This document shows, in pieces, positions 36,700 to 48,547 of a DNA stretch of 64,000 bases (position 1 is its first letter; each line of letters begins with the position of its first letter). The DNA lies in assembly GCA_003550325.1 (NCBI GenBank), contig QKWP01000359.1, forward strand, positions 186,040 through 250,039, written 5' to 3'. Under the pieces are notes generated by a model, which saw only the letters and a program-made list of their open reading frames with translations, was not told the DNA's origin and searched no databases. The DNA is from Gigaspora rosea. Taxonomy: Eukaryota > Glomeromycota > Glomeromycetes > Diversisporales > Gigasporaceae. The translations under genes were made by a program, and so were the position numbers.

Positions 36700-37150
36700 G
36701 GTCCTGTTATTTCTACCTATATCTCTACTAATAAGAAAAAACAACTTCAAAAAAACATACAAGAACAAATTATAACATTATGCTAAAATTCTAAATACTG
36801 ATTTATAATGATAGAAGACTTTAATAGTTTTCCAATCCTTGAACTGACTAATTATCTTCAAAAAAAAATTAATTCCAGAACTTCAACTTACTAAATGTCT
36901 TATTTGTCACCAATTTAAAGATATTTATCGCTTCTTTTTTTCTAATTCTCAAAATTTTATATTTTAAGACTCTAATATCCAAAGCCAAAAGACCAAATCT
37001 TGACTAATTTAAGTATTACAAATATTGAATATACAGATATTCTTTCAAATAATCATTTTGAATCAGATTACAATATTTTTATACTAGAAATATTTGTTAT
37101 AATTAACAAACCAAAACTATACAACAACACAAACAGAAAAATTTTTTAAA
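36700..37150 (+). pseudogene. Non-LTR (LINE) AP-endonuclease remnant
   Basis: Ordered, frame-broken similarity to the LINE endonuclease. It begins with a VISTYISTNKKKQLQKNIQE segment, then MIEDFNSFP (cf. the MGDFNS metal-binding motif). Further on come a DIYRFF-like stretch and TNIEYTDILSNN followed by ESDYNIFILEI (cf. the SDHN motif). Several stops and frame changes; the reverse transcriptase was not recognised. Similarity judged by eye. Confidence 0.5.
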
Positions 37151-37631
37151 TAACTGCTTTAAAGAAAATTTAAAAAAATATGCAAATTAAACTATATTTA
37201 ATTTACAAAAATTAAATTTGCAAATTAATTTTATTACAACAAAATTAATTTAACAACTTTTGGAATAAACTAGAACTCTAAATATCTCTTATATACGTTA
37301 TAACTAAATTTTGGCCAATTTTAATCTAATTTGCTAAAAATAACAAAACTATATTTCTTAAATAACTTTTGATTTAGTAATCAAAATTAAATAAACTTTT
37401 TTTGTTAGATGAGCCTTACTTATAGCTTTATTTTCTAAAAAACTAATTCAAATTGGATTATTAGATGCCAAGATAATTGCAAAAGGAAACAGAAATTTGT
37501 TGCACCTGTGACATGTCGCACCCTGATTCTGACCAATCAAATTGCACAATTTTTGTAAACAAAAAATTTTATGTTTTAAAAATTAAAATTTTTACTAGTA
37601 AAATATAAAAAATAAATAAGCGATATCAAAA

Positions 37632-37880
37632 TATATGGGGTCTTTGCCTTGAAAATGACCTTATGGGACTATGTAGATCTTATGAATAAAAATTAAAATT
37701 TCTAGCTATCCAGTAATCCAATTCAAATAAACTTTTTTTTATTTTGTAGAGCTTAGTAAGTTTTACAAAATAAAAAAAAGTTTATTTGAATTGGATTACC
37801 GGATAGCTAGAAATATTAATTTTTATCCATAAGATCTACATAGTCCCGTAAGGTCATTTTCAAGGCAAAGACCCCATATA
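37632..37880. repeat. Near-perfect hairpin, arms about 110 bp
   Basis: TATATGGGGTCTTTGCCTTG on the left is matched by CAAGGCAAAGACCCCATATA on the right. Between them, arm identity continues through tagatctta, ctagctatcc and ccaattcaaataaactttttt, with a spacer of about 22 bp. The high arm identity implies a recent origin or correction. Confidence 0.9.
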
Positions 37881-37954
37881 GTGAACAACTTTTTCTAAGT
37901 CATAAGATAGATTATATTCGTAAAAAAATGTTTTATAAAAAAATCAACAATTTT

Positions 37955-38589
37955 TTTTTTGAACTTTCTTCGGGCATACACCCGAAGCCGTGTTTGGCGG
38001 TCTTTATTAAGGTCATTGTCTTAGGGACCCTGCGGGCCCCCTACATTTTTATTACAGGTCATTTTTATTCTATATATATAGTAGGAATTTTCTATCTATT
38101 CTATACTAAGCCGCGATCGTCTATTTTCCCGGTGATTACTAGCAGGTCAGCCACGTCTGGTGCCCCGTACTGTCCTCAGATCGTAGGCAGCTTTAGGGAC
38201 TACTATTGTGCCAGATCGCTATATTGGTTGGCCGTTTGTTATCGCCCTGTAAGCTATTTCTGTTCTTGGTTTGTGTAGCTTTGCTAGTTACCCTACTTTC
38301 CTAATTCAGTTTGTATTCGTATTCTTATTTATAGTGGATGGTCCTTATGTTTACGACGTTTCTTGTCAGATTTTTTCTTTTCTGGATGTCGCATGACCCC
38401 ATGGTTATGTCACGCAACTAATTACTCGCGTTAGTACCATGTCTGAAAGAAGGAGAAATATTTAACACCTCATCGTAGATCTTACATATTCGTGGCCCTA
38501 ACACGGTTTTTGTAATCCACTAGACTCGAACCGGTGACCTTGCAAATATGACCTTGGAGCGCTAACCCTGCGCTATCCGACCCAGGGTC
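37955..38589 (-). mobile_element. tRNA-derived SINE with target-site duplication
   Basis: Minus-strand head: GGATAGCGCAGGGTTAGCGC (A-box region, 38559-38578) and GGTTCGAGTCT (B box, 38522-38532). A GC-richer 500-bp body ends in oligo(A) (poly T at 37951-37960 on plus). Flanks AAATCAACAATTTT (37941-37954) and AAATCATCAATTTT (38590-38603) are a 14-bp target duplication with one mismatch. The ORF across its end is incidental. Confidence 0.85.
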
Positions 38590-39306
38590 AAATCATCAAT
38601 TTTGAATATTAGCACATAAAACATTTTTTTTACTAATATAATCTATATTTATTTTAAGTATTATATGTAAAATTTTATGCTAAAAAAACTTTTTCTAAGT
38701 TAAAAAGGTAGATTGTTTTAGTAAAAAAAAGTTTTATATATGCTAACTTTGGAAATTTTTGATTTTTCTTATAAAACCTTTTTTTTACTAAAATAATCTA
38801 TCTTTATGACTTAGAAAAGTTGTTCAGTATAAAATTTTACATTATATAACATGCTATTTTATGTATATCTTATACTTTATAAAATAAAATTTTAAATTTT
38901 TAAAAATAAAATTTTTTTGCCTATAAAATCGTGTGATTTGATTGGTCGAATCAGGGGTGCAACAAATTTATTTTTTCATTGCAAAAAATTGGTTTTTGCA
39001 TTTTAAAATTTGGGGGTTTTTGCTAAAAGTATGACCATGTAATAGATGTTCAGGGTCCTAATAAACTACAGTTTGACCTTTTTATAGTTATACACTATAT
39101 AGCATACCTCTATATAAGTACCCAATTTGGTACAACAGATTTAAATATAGTAAAAAACCTTATTATAGTCACAAATTATTTATAATTACTATTACAAAAT
39201 ATTTTAATTTTTTGTTAATTTATTACTAATTATCCCTTATTATAATTAACATATTTTAATTAATATGGATTATAATATCTAATTGGCCAATATTCATATT
39301 TATGTA

Positions 39307-40770
39307 CAGTTGTTTCTCTATATAGTCATCTTTCATACAATCACATCATATGTAATTACATTTATGTTTAGACCAAATTATGATTTAATTTAAAAAACCT
39401 CTATATAAGCACAGCTTCTTTATAAGTACATTTTTAAAAATATTTACTATGTGCTCAATTGTGTGATTATAGGAGGATGACTAGGACCCCGAAATATACA
39501 TAAATAGGTCAGGTTAATTCTAAAATTACCAAAAATAGAAAGATCTGCAAAAATCCTCAAAAATAAGCGGTAACTTTATATGTTTTTTATTATTTAATTA
39601 AAATTAGGATAAGGGTTAGTTAGAAGTTAGAGTTAGGAATGTCTTATAGATAAAATTGCCTTTTTGACATTTTTTATTAATGCTCTGAGACAGGTTTAGA
39701 TACTCATTTCTTGTATTTTTTGTGTTTTTCACTTTTTTCTTTGTTTTTGTCTTGTCAGGCTAATCTGTAACAATTAAAATTTTATAATTTGATTGGCTAT
39801 CAGTCACGTGATTGTGCCTGGCTTTAAATATACCACAGTATTGCTATCAAAAATTCACCTCATGTGATTATTGGCCAATAAAAGATCATAATTTGGTGTA
39901 ATATAACGATTAGGAAAATTTAAAACAAACGTCGCAAAATGTCTCTTTTATCAAAAAAAGCTTATTTCTCAAAAGTTTGTATAAGAAACTACTTTATTAT
40001 GAACTAAAAAGTTTTCTTTGAGCGATTTTACTATATAAAAACCTAAACACATCCCTAACTGAGCACTCACCCTAACTCTAACCTAATATAAATAAACTTT
40101 GAAAGAATTTTGGTACTGATCACATGGGGGTAAATTTTGATGGTGATACTAGGGTAGATTGGCTTTAATGGATCCCTATAAATAGAAAAGATTTGTATAA
40201 AAAACACCAAAAATAAGCAAGCTAATACCTGACCTATCTAAGTATATTTCAAGGCCCTAGATGACTGTATATTTAAAGTTTTCTATTAAAATTCTTAAAG
40301 GTTTGATAACAAATAACTTTTAATACAGTGATTTGATTTGAATAAAACAGCTACCAAAATATTCATCTCGATAAAACAATTCTAATGAGTCCAATATTAT
40401 TAAACTCCAATTACAATACCTGAGATCATTAAAAATTTGTATCACTTTACATGTTTGAGAATTGATTAATTTAAATATCAGATTAAATAATCCTTAATGA
40501 TCTTAGCATTTGTAATTAGATTTGGATGGTTTTAGGTTCTTTAGAATTGTCTCATTGAGTCAAACACTCTGGTAGGCATTTTATCCAAATTGGACCACCA
40601 GATCAAAAGTTATTTACAATCAAATATTTTAATTTTAATAGTATTTCAAATATGCACATACTTATTGGCCTTTTGTCACATGATATAACAAGGCATTTTA
40701 TTTATAGTCACACCTATATAATCACCAAAATAGAGCATGACCAACTTGTGATTATATAGAGGTCTGACTG
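39307..40770. mobile_element. Pogo/Tc1-type TIR element(s), TA site
   Basis: TA CAGTTGTTTCTCTATATAGTC at the left and, reverse complement of the right end, TA CAGTCAGACCTCTATATAATC. Internal copies of gtgattatag(a)gg near 39460 suggest two nested or adjacent MITEs. No transposase remains. Confidence 0.65.
39483..40258. mobile_element. Nested 776-bp TIR element with 8-bp target duplication
   Basis: Ends AGGACCCCGAAATATACATA and (reverse complement) AGGGCCTTGAAATATACTTA, continuing into ataggtcaggt. Flanks GGATGACT (39475-39482) and AGATGACT (40259-40266). An 8-bp duplication fits hAT-type insertion. It includes telomere-like ttaggataagggttag and caccctaactctaacc words. Confidence 0.75.
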
Positions 40771-40939
40771 TACAAAAAACAATCATCAAAGCTACTAAAC
40801 GCATTCTTTTTCACAATATCAAAACTATTAAAGAAATCAAAGAAACTACTTTTTCAAAACAAAAACCTCTCTTTTACAAATTCAAAGAAATACAATATCT
40901 TAAAAATCATATTTAAATATAACAATAAAAGTACATGTC

Positions 40940-43253
40940 CTGGGTGTCCAATTTTATATAAATATGTATTTCTTAGGATATACAAAATGTATATCAATAG
41001 TTTATTGGATGTCCATGTACCATATTGGAGATCAATAGTACCATTATATTAGAATTGACAGTAAAAAGTTTGATATTATTCTTTTTCAAGACCTAATTCT
41101 TGGTTAAATATTTATAATAATTAATCTATAAATATAATATATATATTGATTATATTAGATACAAGAAGAACTACCTTATTGTACTACTTTGTTATATTGA
41201 TCATCCAAAAAAATGTGGTATGTAAACCTATATATATAATAATTATTTTTTAAATAATTTATTTTAAAATTTATAATTTATTTTATATACAGATTATATT
41301 CATCGATTATCAAATAGAAATATTAGCTGTGAAGATATTATTCAAAAGCATTGTTCTGTAAAATTTTATAAATTTATACCATGGGATCTTGAAGCTTGTC
41401 AATTTGCTGCAATAGTATGGTGGGAACATATAATCATCCACCTCCACCTGAAGATAATGATACAATTACTCCACGATATATTCAATCAAGTAAAATTTTC
41501 TTTCTTATTAAACTATATTAATATATATATTAATTTAATTTAATATTAATTTAATTTTTTAAGCCAATTTAATAAAGGCTTATTTAATTCTAAAAGTCTT
41601 TCTGAAATTCACCAGTTTTTAAACAGTGTAGATAAATTGCGCATTTTAGTAGCAAAAGCATATAAAAATATGCATCCCTATGGACAAGGTATATTGGGCG
41701 TTTTTTATGCAGTAAAGAACAATCATCCTGAAATAAAGGATTATATTAATCGTATTGGTAAATTTATATTTTATTTATATAGTTAATTTGTACAAATATT
41801 ACTATAATTTAATAACTACATAATTTATTTTATAGAATTGTTTGATTCCGGTCTTATTTTAATTATCTGTATGCTAAAACAATAAGCCGAGTTGTTAATT
41901 AATCTAAAAAGTTTTCAAATCGATTTAGCTTTTAAGCATATTAAAGGCGAAATTAATGAAATTGAAGTTAATGCTTATAATTCGAAAAATAAATTAAGTA
42001 AATATTTTTAATATTCTAATATATATTTATTTTATTGTTTATATATTAATTATTAATACAATAATAGTCTTAAATGATTGTAGAATATGTACAAACTATC
42101 ATCTGCTGATGGATATAAAAAACTGTTTTGCAATTTATTTGAAACAATTCAGGAAATCACAAATGAGAATATATATATATATTATATTCATTATAAAGGT
42201 TGGGATGCATTGTGGAAGATTTGGATTAAGCGCAAGCAAAGGCTTGGGACTTGCACTATATAATATCGATCCATCACGAGACTGGAAACCACATCTAATG
42301 AATATATTTAAATCTTGTTTTGTGCATTTCCAATGGTGATTATAATATATATATATATTTATACATTATGTTAAATAAAAATATATAACTAATATAATTA
42401 GAAATTCATTTAATAAACATTTTTCACATTAAATTTATAATCTTGCTAAATCAATTCTTCACAAGAAGTCGTTGAATCAATGTTAGATAAAATTGAATTT
42501 CGGATGAACCAGGTGCAAAAGGTAAAAAAAAAATTTTTTTTTATTTAATTATTAATAATGATAATTTTTTTCAAATTTATTAGAATGGGCGAAGTATTAA
42601 AAAACGCCCTGGATAATTTCGTCATTAAATGTACATATGTCTAAAATGGACGTAACTTCTGGAGAATATAATGATAACACCAATTCAGCGGAAGCAGCTC
42701 ATGCATTAGTAAATAAGGAAGGAAATACATTATTTATAATAAAATTATTTATTTATTAATTTATTTATTTACTTATTTTAGTGGAAGGCGATACGATGAG
42801 AGGTTGTTAAAACAAACTCATGAAAACTCGGGCATACCATATACAAGATATGATAAAAGCGAAATTAAACGGAAACAAGTTGCATCAAATAGAAAAGGTA
42901 ATATCTGTTTTAATTTGTTCATTAAATACATATATATTGATTTTTTTTATTTTATTTAGCAACAAGATACAAGTTCGATAACACTAATGAACGCAAATGA
43001 AAAGGTTCCACCACGAACAATAATAATAAAAGATTGCGTCGTGAAACTAGTTTTCAAGATGTAACTGAAGTCAACATTAGACAACGTACCCACAGTGCAA
43101 AATAACAATAAGAGTGATTCATTGTTAAATATTGAATTAGAAGAACGGAAAATTGCTTTTTTAGAATGTCAAGTCAAAGCTAGAAAAGGAGCTGCTGAAG
43201 CAGAGGCTATTGAATTGCAAAATCGGCAGTTAAAAGCAAGCTTGGGTTTGTAA
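40940..43253 (+). pseudogene. Multi-exon transposase-like gene with GTHNHPPPP-type motif, decayed
   Basis: Pieces recovered in order: SKKFDIILFQDLIL (about 41067); YIDHPKKCG then DYIHRLSNR and CSVKFYKFIPWDLEACQF (41160-41410); HNHPPPPEDND in a shifted frame (about 41430); SKSLSEIHQFLNS and AYKNMHPYGQGILGVFYAVK (41590-41750). Next come SADGYKKLF and KGLGLALYNIDPSRDWKPHL (42090-42340), SGEYNDNTNSAEAAHALVNK (about 42660), YTRYDKSEIKRKQVASNRK (about 42840) and a charged coiled-coil-like end, LEERKIAFLECQVKARKGAA, to the stop at 43251. GT-AG introns of 60-100 nt are visible between pieces. Frameshifts (about 41420, 42200) and stops (about 41885) break it. The layout, Cys/His-rich start then DDE-like middle, resembles MULE-type proteins abundant in Glomeromycotina; the family name is inferred. 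Confidence 0.6.
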
Positions 43254-43561
43254 ATTTTTAATAGCTTAGGTTTATTTAATAACAAATAGGGTGATTCAAA
43301 GTTAACTTATTTCAAAAAGAAATAGGGGTTTAAAACGTCCTATTTCTATTTTGTAATTTTGAAATCAGATAATGAAATAGGTGATATTCGGAGATGAAAT
43401 GAGTAGTCTTTTTTTTGTTTTGATAAAATATTGTTATTGTATGATGTAATCATAATTAATAAAGAATTACAAGCCATCAAAATCATCGCTTAAATTTTTT
43501 TTAAATTCTTAAATAATATTGCAATATTTATTTTCGAATTATTAATATTTCATAAAATAAT

Positions 43562-44235
43562 ATGCCTCCTAAAAGAACTTTCAAACAAACTACTAAAGAG
43601 CAAAAACTTGCTATGGTTATGTTTATAGAAAATTCTGAAAATCGAGACATTATTGATGGAAGAGCAGCAATTTGTGCACCTGTAAGCGGCAAGCCTTTAA
43701 CAAAAAATGCAGGCTTTGCACAAATGGCTTTATTTGTGAATAAACGCTGCAAGAATAGTGATTGGAATGCTAAAATAGCAAGTGGTCGATGGGCAATTTA
43801 TAAAAAAAACATATATGGAAACTCGTAGGTTAACTGAAAAATCTGGTTGGGGTTTAACCGAAGAAGATAATGCAAAAGGCATTAATACAATTGATGCCCA
43901 AATTAGAAGAGTTGTGCCAATGTTATAGTAGAATTGATGTGATATATGGTAAGAGGCAAAAATGTAAACTTTTGTTTTAACTTTTTCCCCATTACGCTTT
44001 CGATAGAAGTAATAACCTCGCCTTCCTTTCTTGAAAATTTCGGTTTAGATAGTGAAGATGAGTTAAATGGTAATTTAATTTTTTAAATTTATAAAAAAAA
44101 AAAATTATTAATTAAATATATAAAATTTAATTAAGGTCAAGATGAAAATGAATTAGAAAATAATATCCAAAATCAATATGAAACTGAATTAGAAAATAAT
44201 AGTCAACATCAAAATGAAGCTGAATTATACAATGG
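43562..44235 (+). pseudogene. SANT/Myb-like DNA-binding protein of the transposon, frameshifted
   Basis: ATG at 43562 and 85 codons (KRTFKQTTKEQKLAMVMFIE, GFAQMALFVNKRCKNSDWNA), then a shift at an A8 run (about 43803). The frame continues as YMETRRLTEKSGWGLTEEDN and AKGINTIDAQ, shifts again near 43905, and goes on as LEELCQCYSRIDVIYGKRQN. After introns comes an acidic repeat tail (ELENN, ETELENN, EAELYN at 44138-44234). WGLTEED and the regulated spacing fit a nucleoprotein that targets transposon ends. Dead. Confidence 0.6.
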
Positions 44236-44339
44236 TATATTGTTATTACTTTTATTTGGTTTTAATATAATTAGTATTTAAATTAATAATATTGAAATTT
44301 AATATAAAAGATTATAGACGAAGTGATAAAACATCATTA

Positions 44340-44675
44340 TCATTCATTTCGATTTAAAAAAACTGGATTATTATGTATAAGATTCTCTATATGCCAGAAT
44401 GTTCCTTTATTAACTCTTGTTATTTGTTTAAAATTGAAATCATTGTATTTAAACAAAAGAACTTGAGAGAAATCATAAGACTTGATAGTTTTTTCACGTA
44501 CAGTAAGATACCGATCTAATTCGATTGTTTGCAATAGTTCCAACAACTCATTAATTTCTTTTTCGAGAATATCAATTGAATTTTTATGAGTACTATTCGA
44601 ATATTCTTCTATTAATACTTCTAAAATATTATTTATGTCTTTAATATGTAATTGTCGATCAGATATATGAGGCAT
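44340..44675 (-). pseudogene. DDE transposase N-terminal fragment
   Basis: 111 codons from the ATG at 44675 (the frame is open a little further upstream without ATG). The C-terminal part, FKQITRVNKGTFWHIENLIH plus NNPVF, matches the pre-catalytic region of DDE_Tnp_4/HARBI-like transposases (RM..tFw.l...i..npvF). The catalytic D-D-E domain is absent, apparently lost in the internal deletion that joined it to the plus-strand gene. Confidence 0.6.
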
Positions 44676-44879
44676 TTTTAAAATATATATGTGAAAGATA
44701 TAAATAATGTTCGAAAGAAAATTCACGATCGTAAAAAGTATTATTATAATTATTAATATAAATAAGCTTACAAATCAAAATAAATAAAATTTACGGATAC
44801 TGATTTCAAAATAATTACGTCACTAATTTAATTCGGCATCGGAAACCATGAACATTAGGTTTGAATCACCCTAATATGT

Positions 44880-46130
44880 TGAATTGTCTTTGCGCTTAAT
44901 TTCATTAAAATTAAAATATGCTTGATATTGCTTCAATTAAATAAAAATATTGAGTATCTCTAATGCATGCTTTATTATTGTATTATATATCTAAATAAAA
45001 AAAAATTTAAAATTGATAATCGATACAAGAAAAAAATAGGAATCGGTCTTGTAAATTTCTAATTTAATGACTCAACTATACATGCTTTTCAAGTATTGAG
45101 TCCGGTATCTGAAAGTCTAAAATTCGGCTTTATTTCTTGGAATTTATAAAACTTCGAACGTACTAAAACATAAAAAAAATTTATGTACTAGTACGAATTT
45201 TTTTTTTTTTTTTTTTATCGTACGTATATCGAAATTTGCTCAATTTCGTACGTACGTATATATTTGTACAACCGTACTGTACTACTTCACGACAATAGTA
45301 GTATGTTACACCAGCACAGCATGTGAGATCATAGATTTATAACGCCACCAGTTTTCGAGGATGTCAATTATACACTCCGTTATACGTTCCTGATATTGAA
45401 AATGAGTCAGTAATATTGGTTTTCTTATTGTTACAAAGCGAACATAAAAAAACGTGATATCTTTATCTACTGTATAATAACTTAACTGAGACTTAAACGA
45501 GTCGTCATTAGTATGACAAAAATTAGCTTATCTCGATATAAGCTAATTGAAATTTTAAGCTGTATTATATACATGAGATAAGCTAAATTTGTCATTCTCT
45601 TATTCAAGTTTCAGCAGTTTACACATGAAAATTGCTATTAAGTGCATTAGTTCTTTGCGTATTATTTCCATGCAGAGATTGAAGATTCTAGATTACCTGC
45701 ACTTTATTGTGGTTGTGAATTTTTAAGTAATTATTTCTATGCGTTATCTTGTGTATAATCTACTATCCAGATGTTTAGTTAAATGGATCCAAATAATATG
45801 GCAAGTTAACTATTTGATAATATTTAACATTATGGCGCATTTGCAGAATTAAGAAGATAATTTAGTCACCAAATCAAACATTTGTTCTTCAGCTAACTAA
45901 ATTATAATCTATTAACCAATATAATTGTTCGGAAAAATTTTGAACTTCTGATATATATCTGACCCATCTTGATGCACTTCATTAGACATATTAAATAATG
46001 ATTCACCCTAACTTGGGATGTTGATAAAAGCTCCGTAATATTATTGACACAGAACAAAGTTACTTATTGTCATTTTGTATGAATTTGGTAATATGGCATT
46101 TACATTCATCTTTCACATCGATATTTTGTC
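44880..46130. other. Intergenic
   Basis: Includes a poly(T) at about 45200 and cgtacgtacgtat words near 45250. No gene supported. Confidence 0.4.
45513..45594. repeat. Small hairpin
   Basis: TGACAAAAATTAGCTTATCT versus GAGATAAGCTAAATTTGTCA; arms about 21 bp. Confidence 0.75.
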
Positions 46131-48000
46131 TTAAATATCATATCTGTACGAATATGCATGTACATACGTACGTACGAAATTGCATTTGGCAAATTTTTAA
46201 TAAAGACAAGTTAAAATTGCATCACGGACCAAAGGTTCCGAGATTTATGAACAAAATACTACTAAACGTGCCTAAAAAAGTATAAATCAAGTCTAAATAT
46301 ACATGTGATCACAGTAATTGTTATAAAAAAATCCTTTAAGGATACGCTGCAACAACAGTAAATTTAATAAGAACCTGTAGAAAAAAATTGATGTTATTGT
46401 TTCGTCGGAAAATACGGTACTCAGAACTTTGTAAATAGTTTATACCAATTTAAATATTAGAGTAGCTAATTCATTAGAAACATACATATATTACAGTAAT
46501 ATACTTATAGTACTGTTTGTATGCAAGTGGATATTAATATTTTGGAAAAATTGCGAACCATCGTCGTTCAGTATTTAGATGCTCTAGACCCACCAAAGAC
46601 TACAAAAGATGATTATGAAGATAATGAAACACCATTAATCGAGGAGAAAGATGATGAAGCACCATTAATTGAAGAGGAAGTGGTGAATAAGAAGTTTAAC
46701 GAAGCGACGTTAAAGTTGCAGAAAGAACGCGAAGAACTTGGATTAACAGATGAGGATATATACACTGCAATGCTACTCATTGGATGTTCCTTTTTCTTAG
46801 GAGACACATTAAAAGATGTAGTCAATGATGCAATAAATGATTTATTAACAAATGTTAATAATAAAGTTGATAATAGTTCGATTCTTCAAAACATTTGTGA
46901 TAATTCGATTCTTCAAAACATTTGTGACGAAAAGACTAACTCTACTAAGTTTTAGTTTTGAAGAATTTCAAGAATTTTGCAAGAATTGTGATAAACTAAA
47001 TTTATCATTAGATGAGGATACGAGGAAAATGAGATCAATTTTGTTTTCAAAATTAAAATCTTTTATTGTTAGAAATCAAGGACCTATTGTAAGTTTAATC
47101 GGATCCTATCGTTTACCCGACAACCAATTACTGACAATGTCAAAATCCCGACAAGTTAGTCCGCATTAGGTTAGGGTTAGGGTTAGTTCCGGTCAATTTT
47201 TGTCGGGATTTTATTTTTCGAGAAGTGACTGTCGAGAAAATGATAGAGATCCAAGTTTAATAGTTAGTTTAAAATAGCAAGTTTAAAATTGGTACTTATC
47301 GGTTCATAACACGAATTTAAACTTAATTTTTAGATTTATTCCTCTGTTGCAATTGGAGTTTCTTTAGTTATATGGAATCTTAACAAAATACTTAAATCAA
47401 CTATTAAACTCTGTAAAATTCTCAATGAAGGCAATAAAGAATATAAAAATATTTTTACTACAAATAAATCCGTATTCTTTGCTTTTCTACAAAAAATGAA
47501 ACTTAACGCTAATAAAATGATAGAAATTCTTGAATTGGATGATTCAATTTTCGATGAAAATAAGTTCAATGAATTTAAAGGTAAAATTATCTTCATTAAA
47601 GTATCTTAACATTTTTCTTAATACTATAAACTATAACGATCAATATTTAATTTAGAATGTCTTGTCAAGTTTTTGGAATCAACAAAAAAATTTGCAGACC
47701 TTTTCTTAACAATGATAACATTATGCTATAAAATTACTGCTAAGTTAGAAGAACAAAAGACCAGTTTTTCTAATAAACTTATTAAAAGTACAATGTAAGT
47801 ATTAAAAAAAAAATGCAACTGTAAAGAAATTTTAATTATCATAAAAAATAAAGTAATTTACAATCTCTTAATAATTTACAATTTCTTTGGTGTATTCTGC
47901 ATATCAATTTGTAATAAAAATTTTAGAATTTCTGGGATAGTACTTTTTGGTGGTCTTGCAGTTTCTTATGGTGGCCAGGTATTTCCCAAATATAACCCTT
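46131..48000 (+). repeat. Segmental duplication, copy 1
   Basis: From taaatatcatatctg on, this segment matches 57867-62290 in the same orientation. It covers the 5' region and five exons of the gene below. Copy 2 is interrupted by about 2.6 kb of inserted DNA. Confidence 0.9.
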
Positions 48001-48368
48001 CATCAAGTGTGGTAAGTACCTTTATATACTAAATTTATTGTTTTTTTTTTTTAAACAAACTTTATTTAAATTAATTTTATCTATAGAAAATAGCAGTGAA
48101 TGTCGCAACAGTTGCAGGAACTGTAGGTGTAGGTGCAGGTGCAGTTGCATATTTGACAGTCAAAAGAAAGGAGTCGTGTATTAAACGTTATAAAGCTATT
48201 TCAAACCAATTAAAAGGATTAGTTGTGAGATTATTAATGGTTGAGCCAGATTTAGAAAAAGATGTAAAAAGCTATGAAGAAATGAATTCTGAAACTAGAC
48301 AAAACCTTAAAAGCATTATTTGTAATTGTGATACTGAGTGTACAAATCTTGTTGAAATTTTTAATTAG
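46521..48368 (+). CDS. Multi-exon gene of unknown function with C-terminal membrane segments
   Basis: ATG 46521. Exon 1 reads to about 46850-46950 (acidic repeats LIEEKDDEAPLIEE; LQKEREELGLTDEDIYTAML). A later block starts near 46962 (FEEFQEFCKNCDKLNLSLDE) and ends at donor GTAAGT (exon end 47088). Next exons: 47334-47580, 47656-47794, 47927-48011 and 48087-48368; these four junctions are GT-AG and in frame. The exon 1/2 junction is unresolved: a 27-nt tandem repeat (attcttcaaaacatttgtga) lies there, and no in-phase donor was found, so it may be frameshifted. Predicted protein: helical acidic N-terminus, AIGVSLVIWNLNKILK, then hydrophobic segments ISGIVLFGGLAVSYGG and VATVAGTVGVGAGAVAYLTV, then a charged tail. 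No family recognised. Confidence 0.6.
47113..47250. repeat. CCCGACA/TGTCGGG inverted repeat with telomere-like core, inside an intron
   Basis: CCCGACAACC and CCCGACAAG on the left, ttgtcgggat on the right, and GGTTAGGGTTAGGGTTAG between. It makes up much of the 245-nt intron 47089-47333. The same insertion is at about 61453-61590 in the duplicate, so it predates the duplication. Confidence 0.7.
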
Positions 48369-48547
48369 CTTGATATAATCTAAATTATATGTAGAACAAA
48401 GGTCTTGATACATCAAAGGAGTTAGTTCTTTTTAATACTGTATTTAAAGTTTAAAATTACAAATCTAATAAACTTTTTTTATATCTAAAGTCAAATCAAT
48501 GTAACTAAGAGTGCTCTAAAGCATCAATCTAGATGCGGTTTTCCAGA

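Larger units (their letters stand above)
37493..38968. mobile_element. TIR element AAATTTGTTGCACC, with nested hairpin and SINE
   Basis: Left end AAATTTGTTGCACC then caccctgattctgaccaatcaaa; right end tttgattggtcgaatcaggggtgcaacaaattt. It contains the 37632-37880 hairpin, the SINE at 37955-38589 and further inverted pairs (ctttttctaagt..aaaaggtagattgttttagt). Confidence 0.75.
43289..44871. mobile_element. TIR element with SANT-like and DDE remnants (PIF/Harbinger-like)
   Basis: Ends GGGTGATTCAAA in inverted orientation, flanked by TA (43287-43288 and 44872-44873). It encodes two divergent-origin pieces facing each other: a DNA-binding-like protein (+) and a transposase N-terminus (-). Two-gene content of this sort is the PIF/Harbinger plan, though the 2-bp TA site differs from the usual TWA. 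Internally deleted and non-autonomous. Confidence 0.75.

Noticed and set aside
37928-38278. 116-codon frame, possible gene
   Set aside because: No ATG; it lies across a poly(T) and the SINE body on the opposite strand.
38515-38589. Functional tRNA gene on the minus strand
   Set aside because: A and B boxes are good, but the acceptor stem does not pair and the unit continues into a 500-bp body with poly(A) and target duplication, so it is a SINE.
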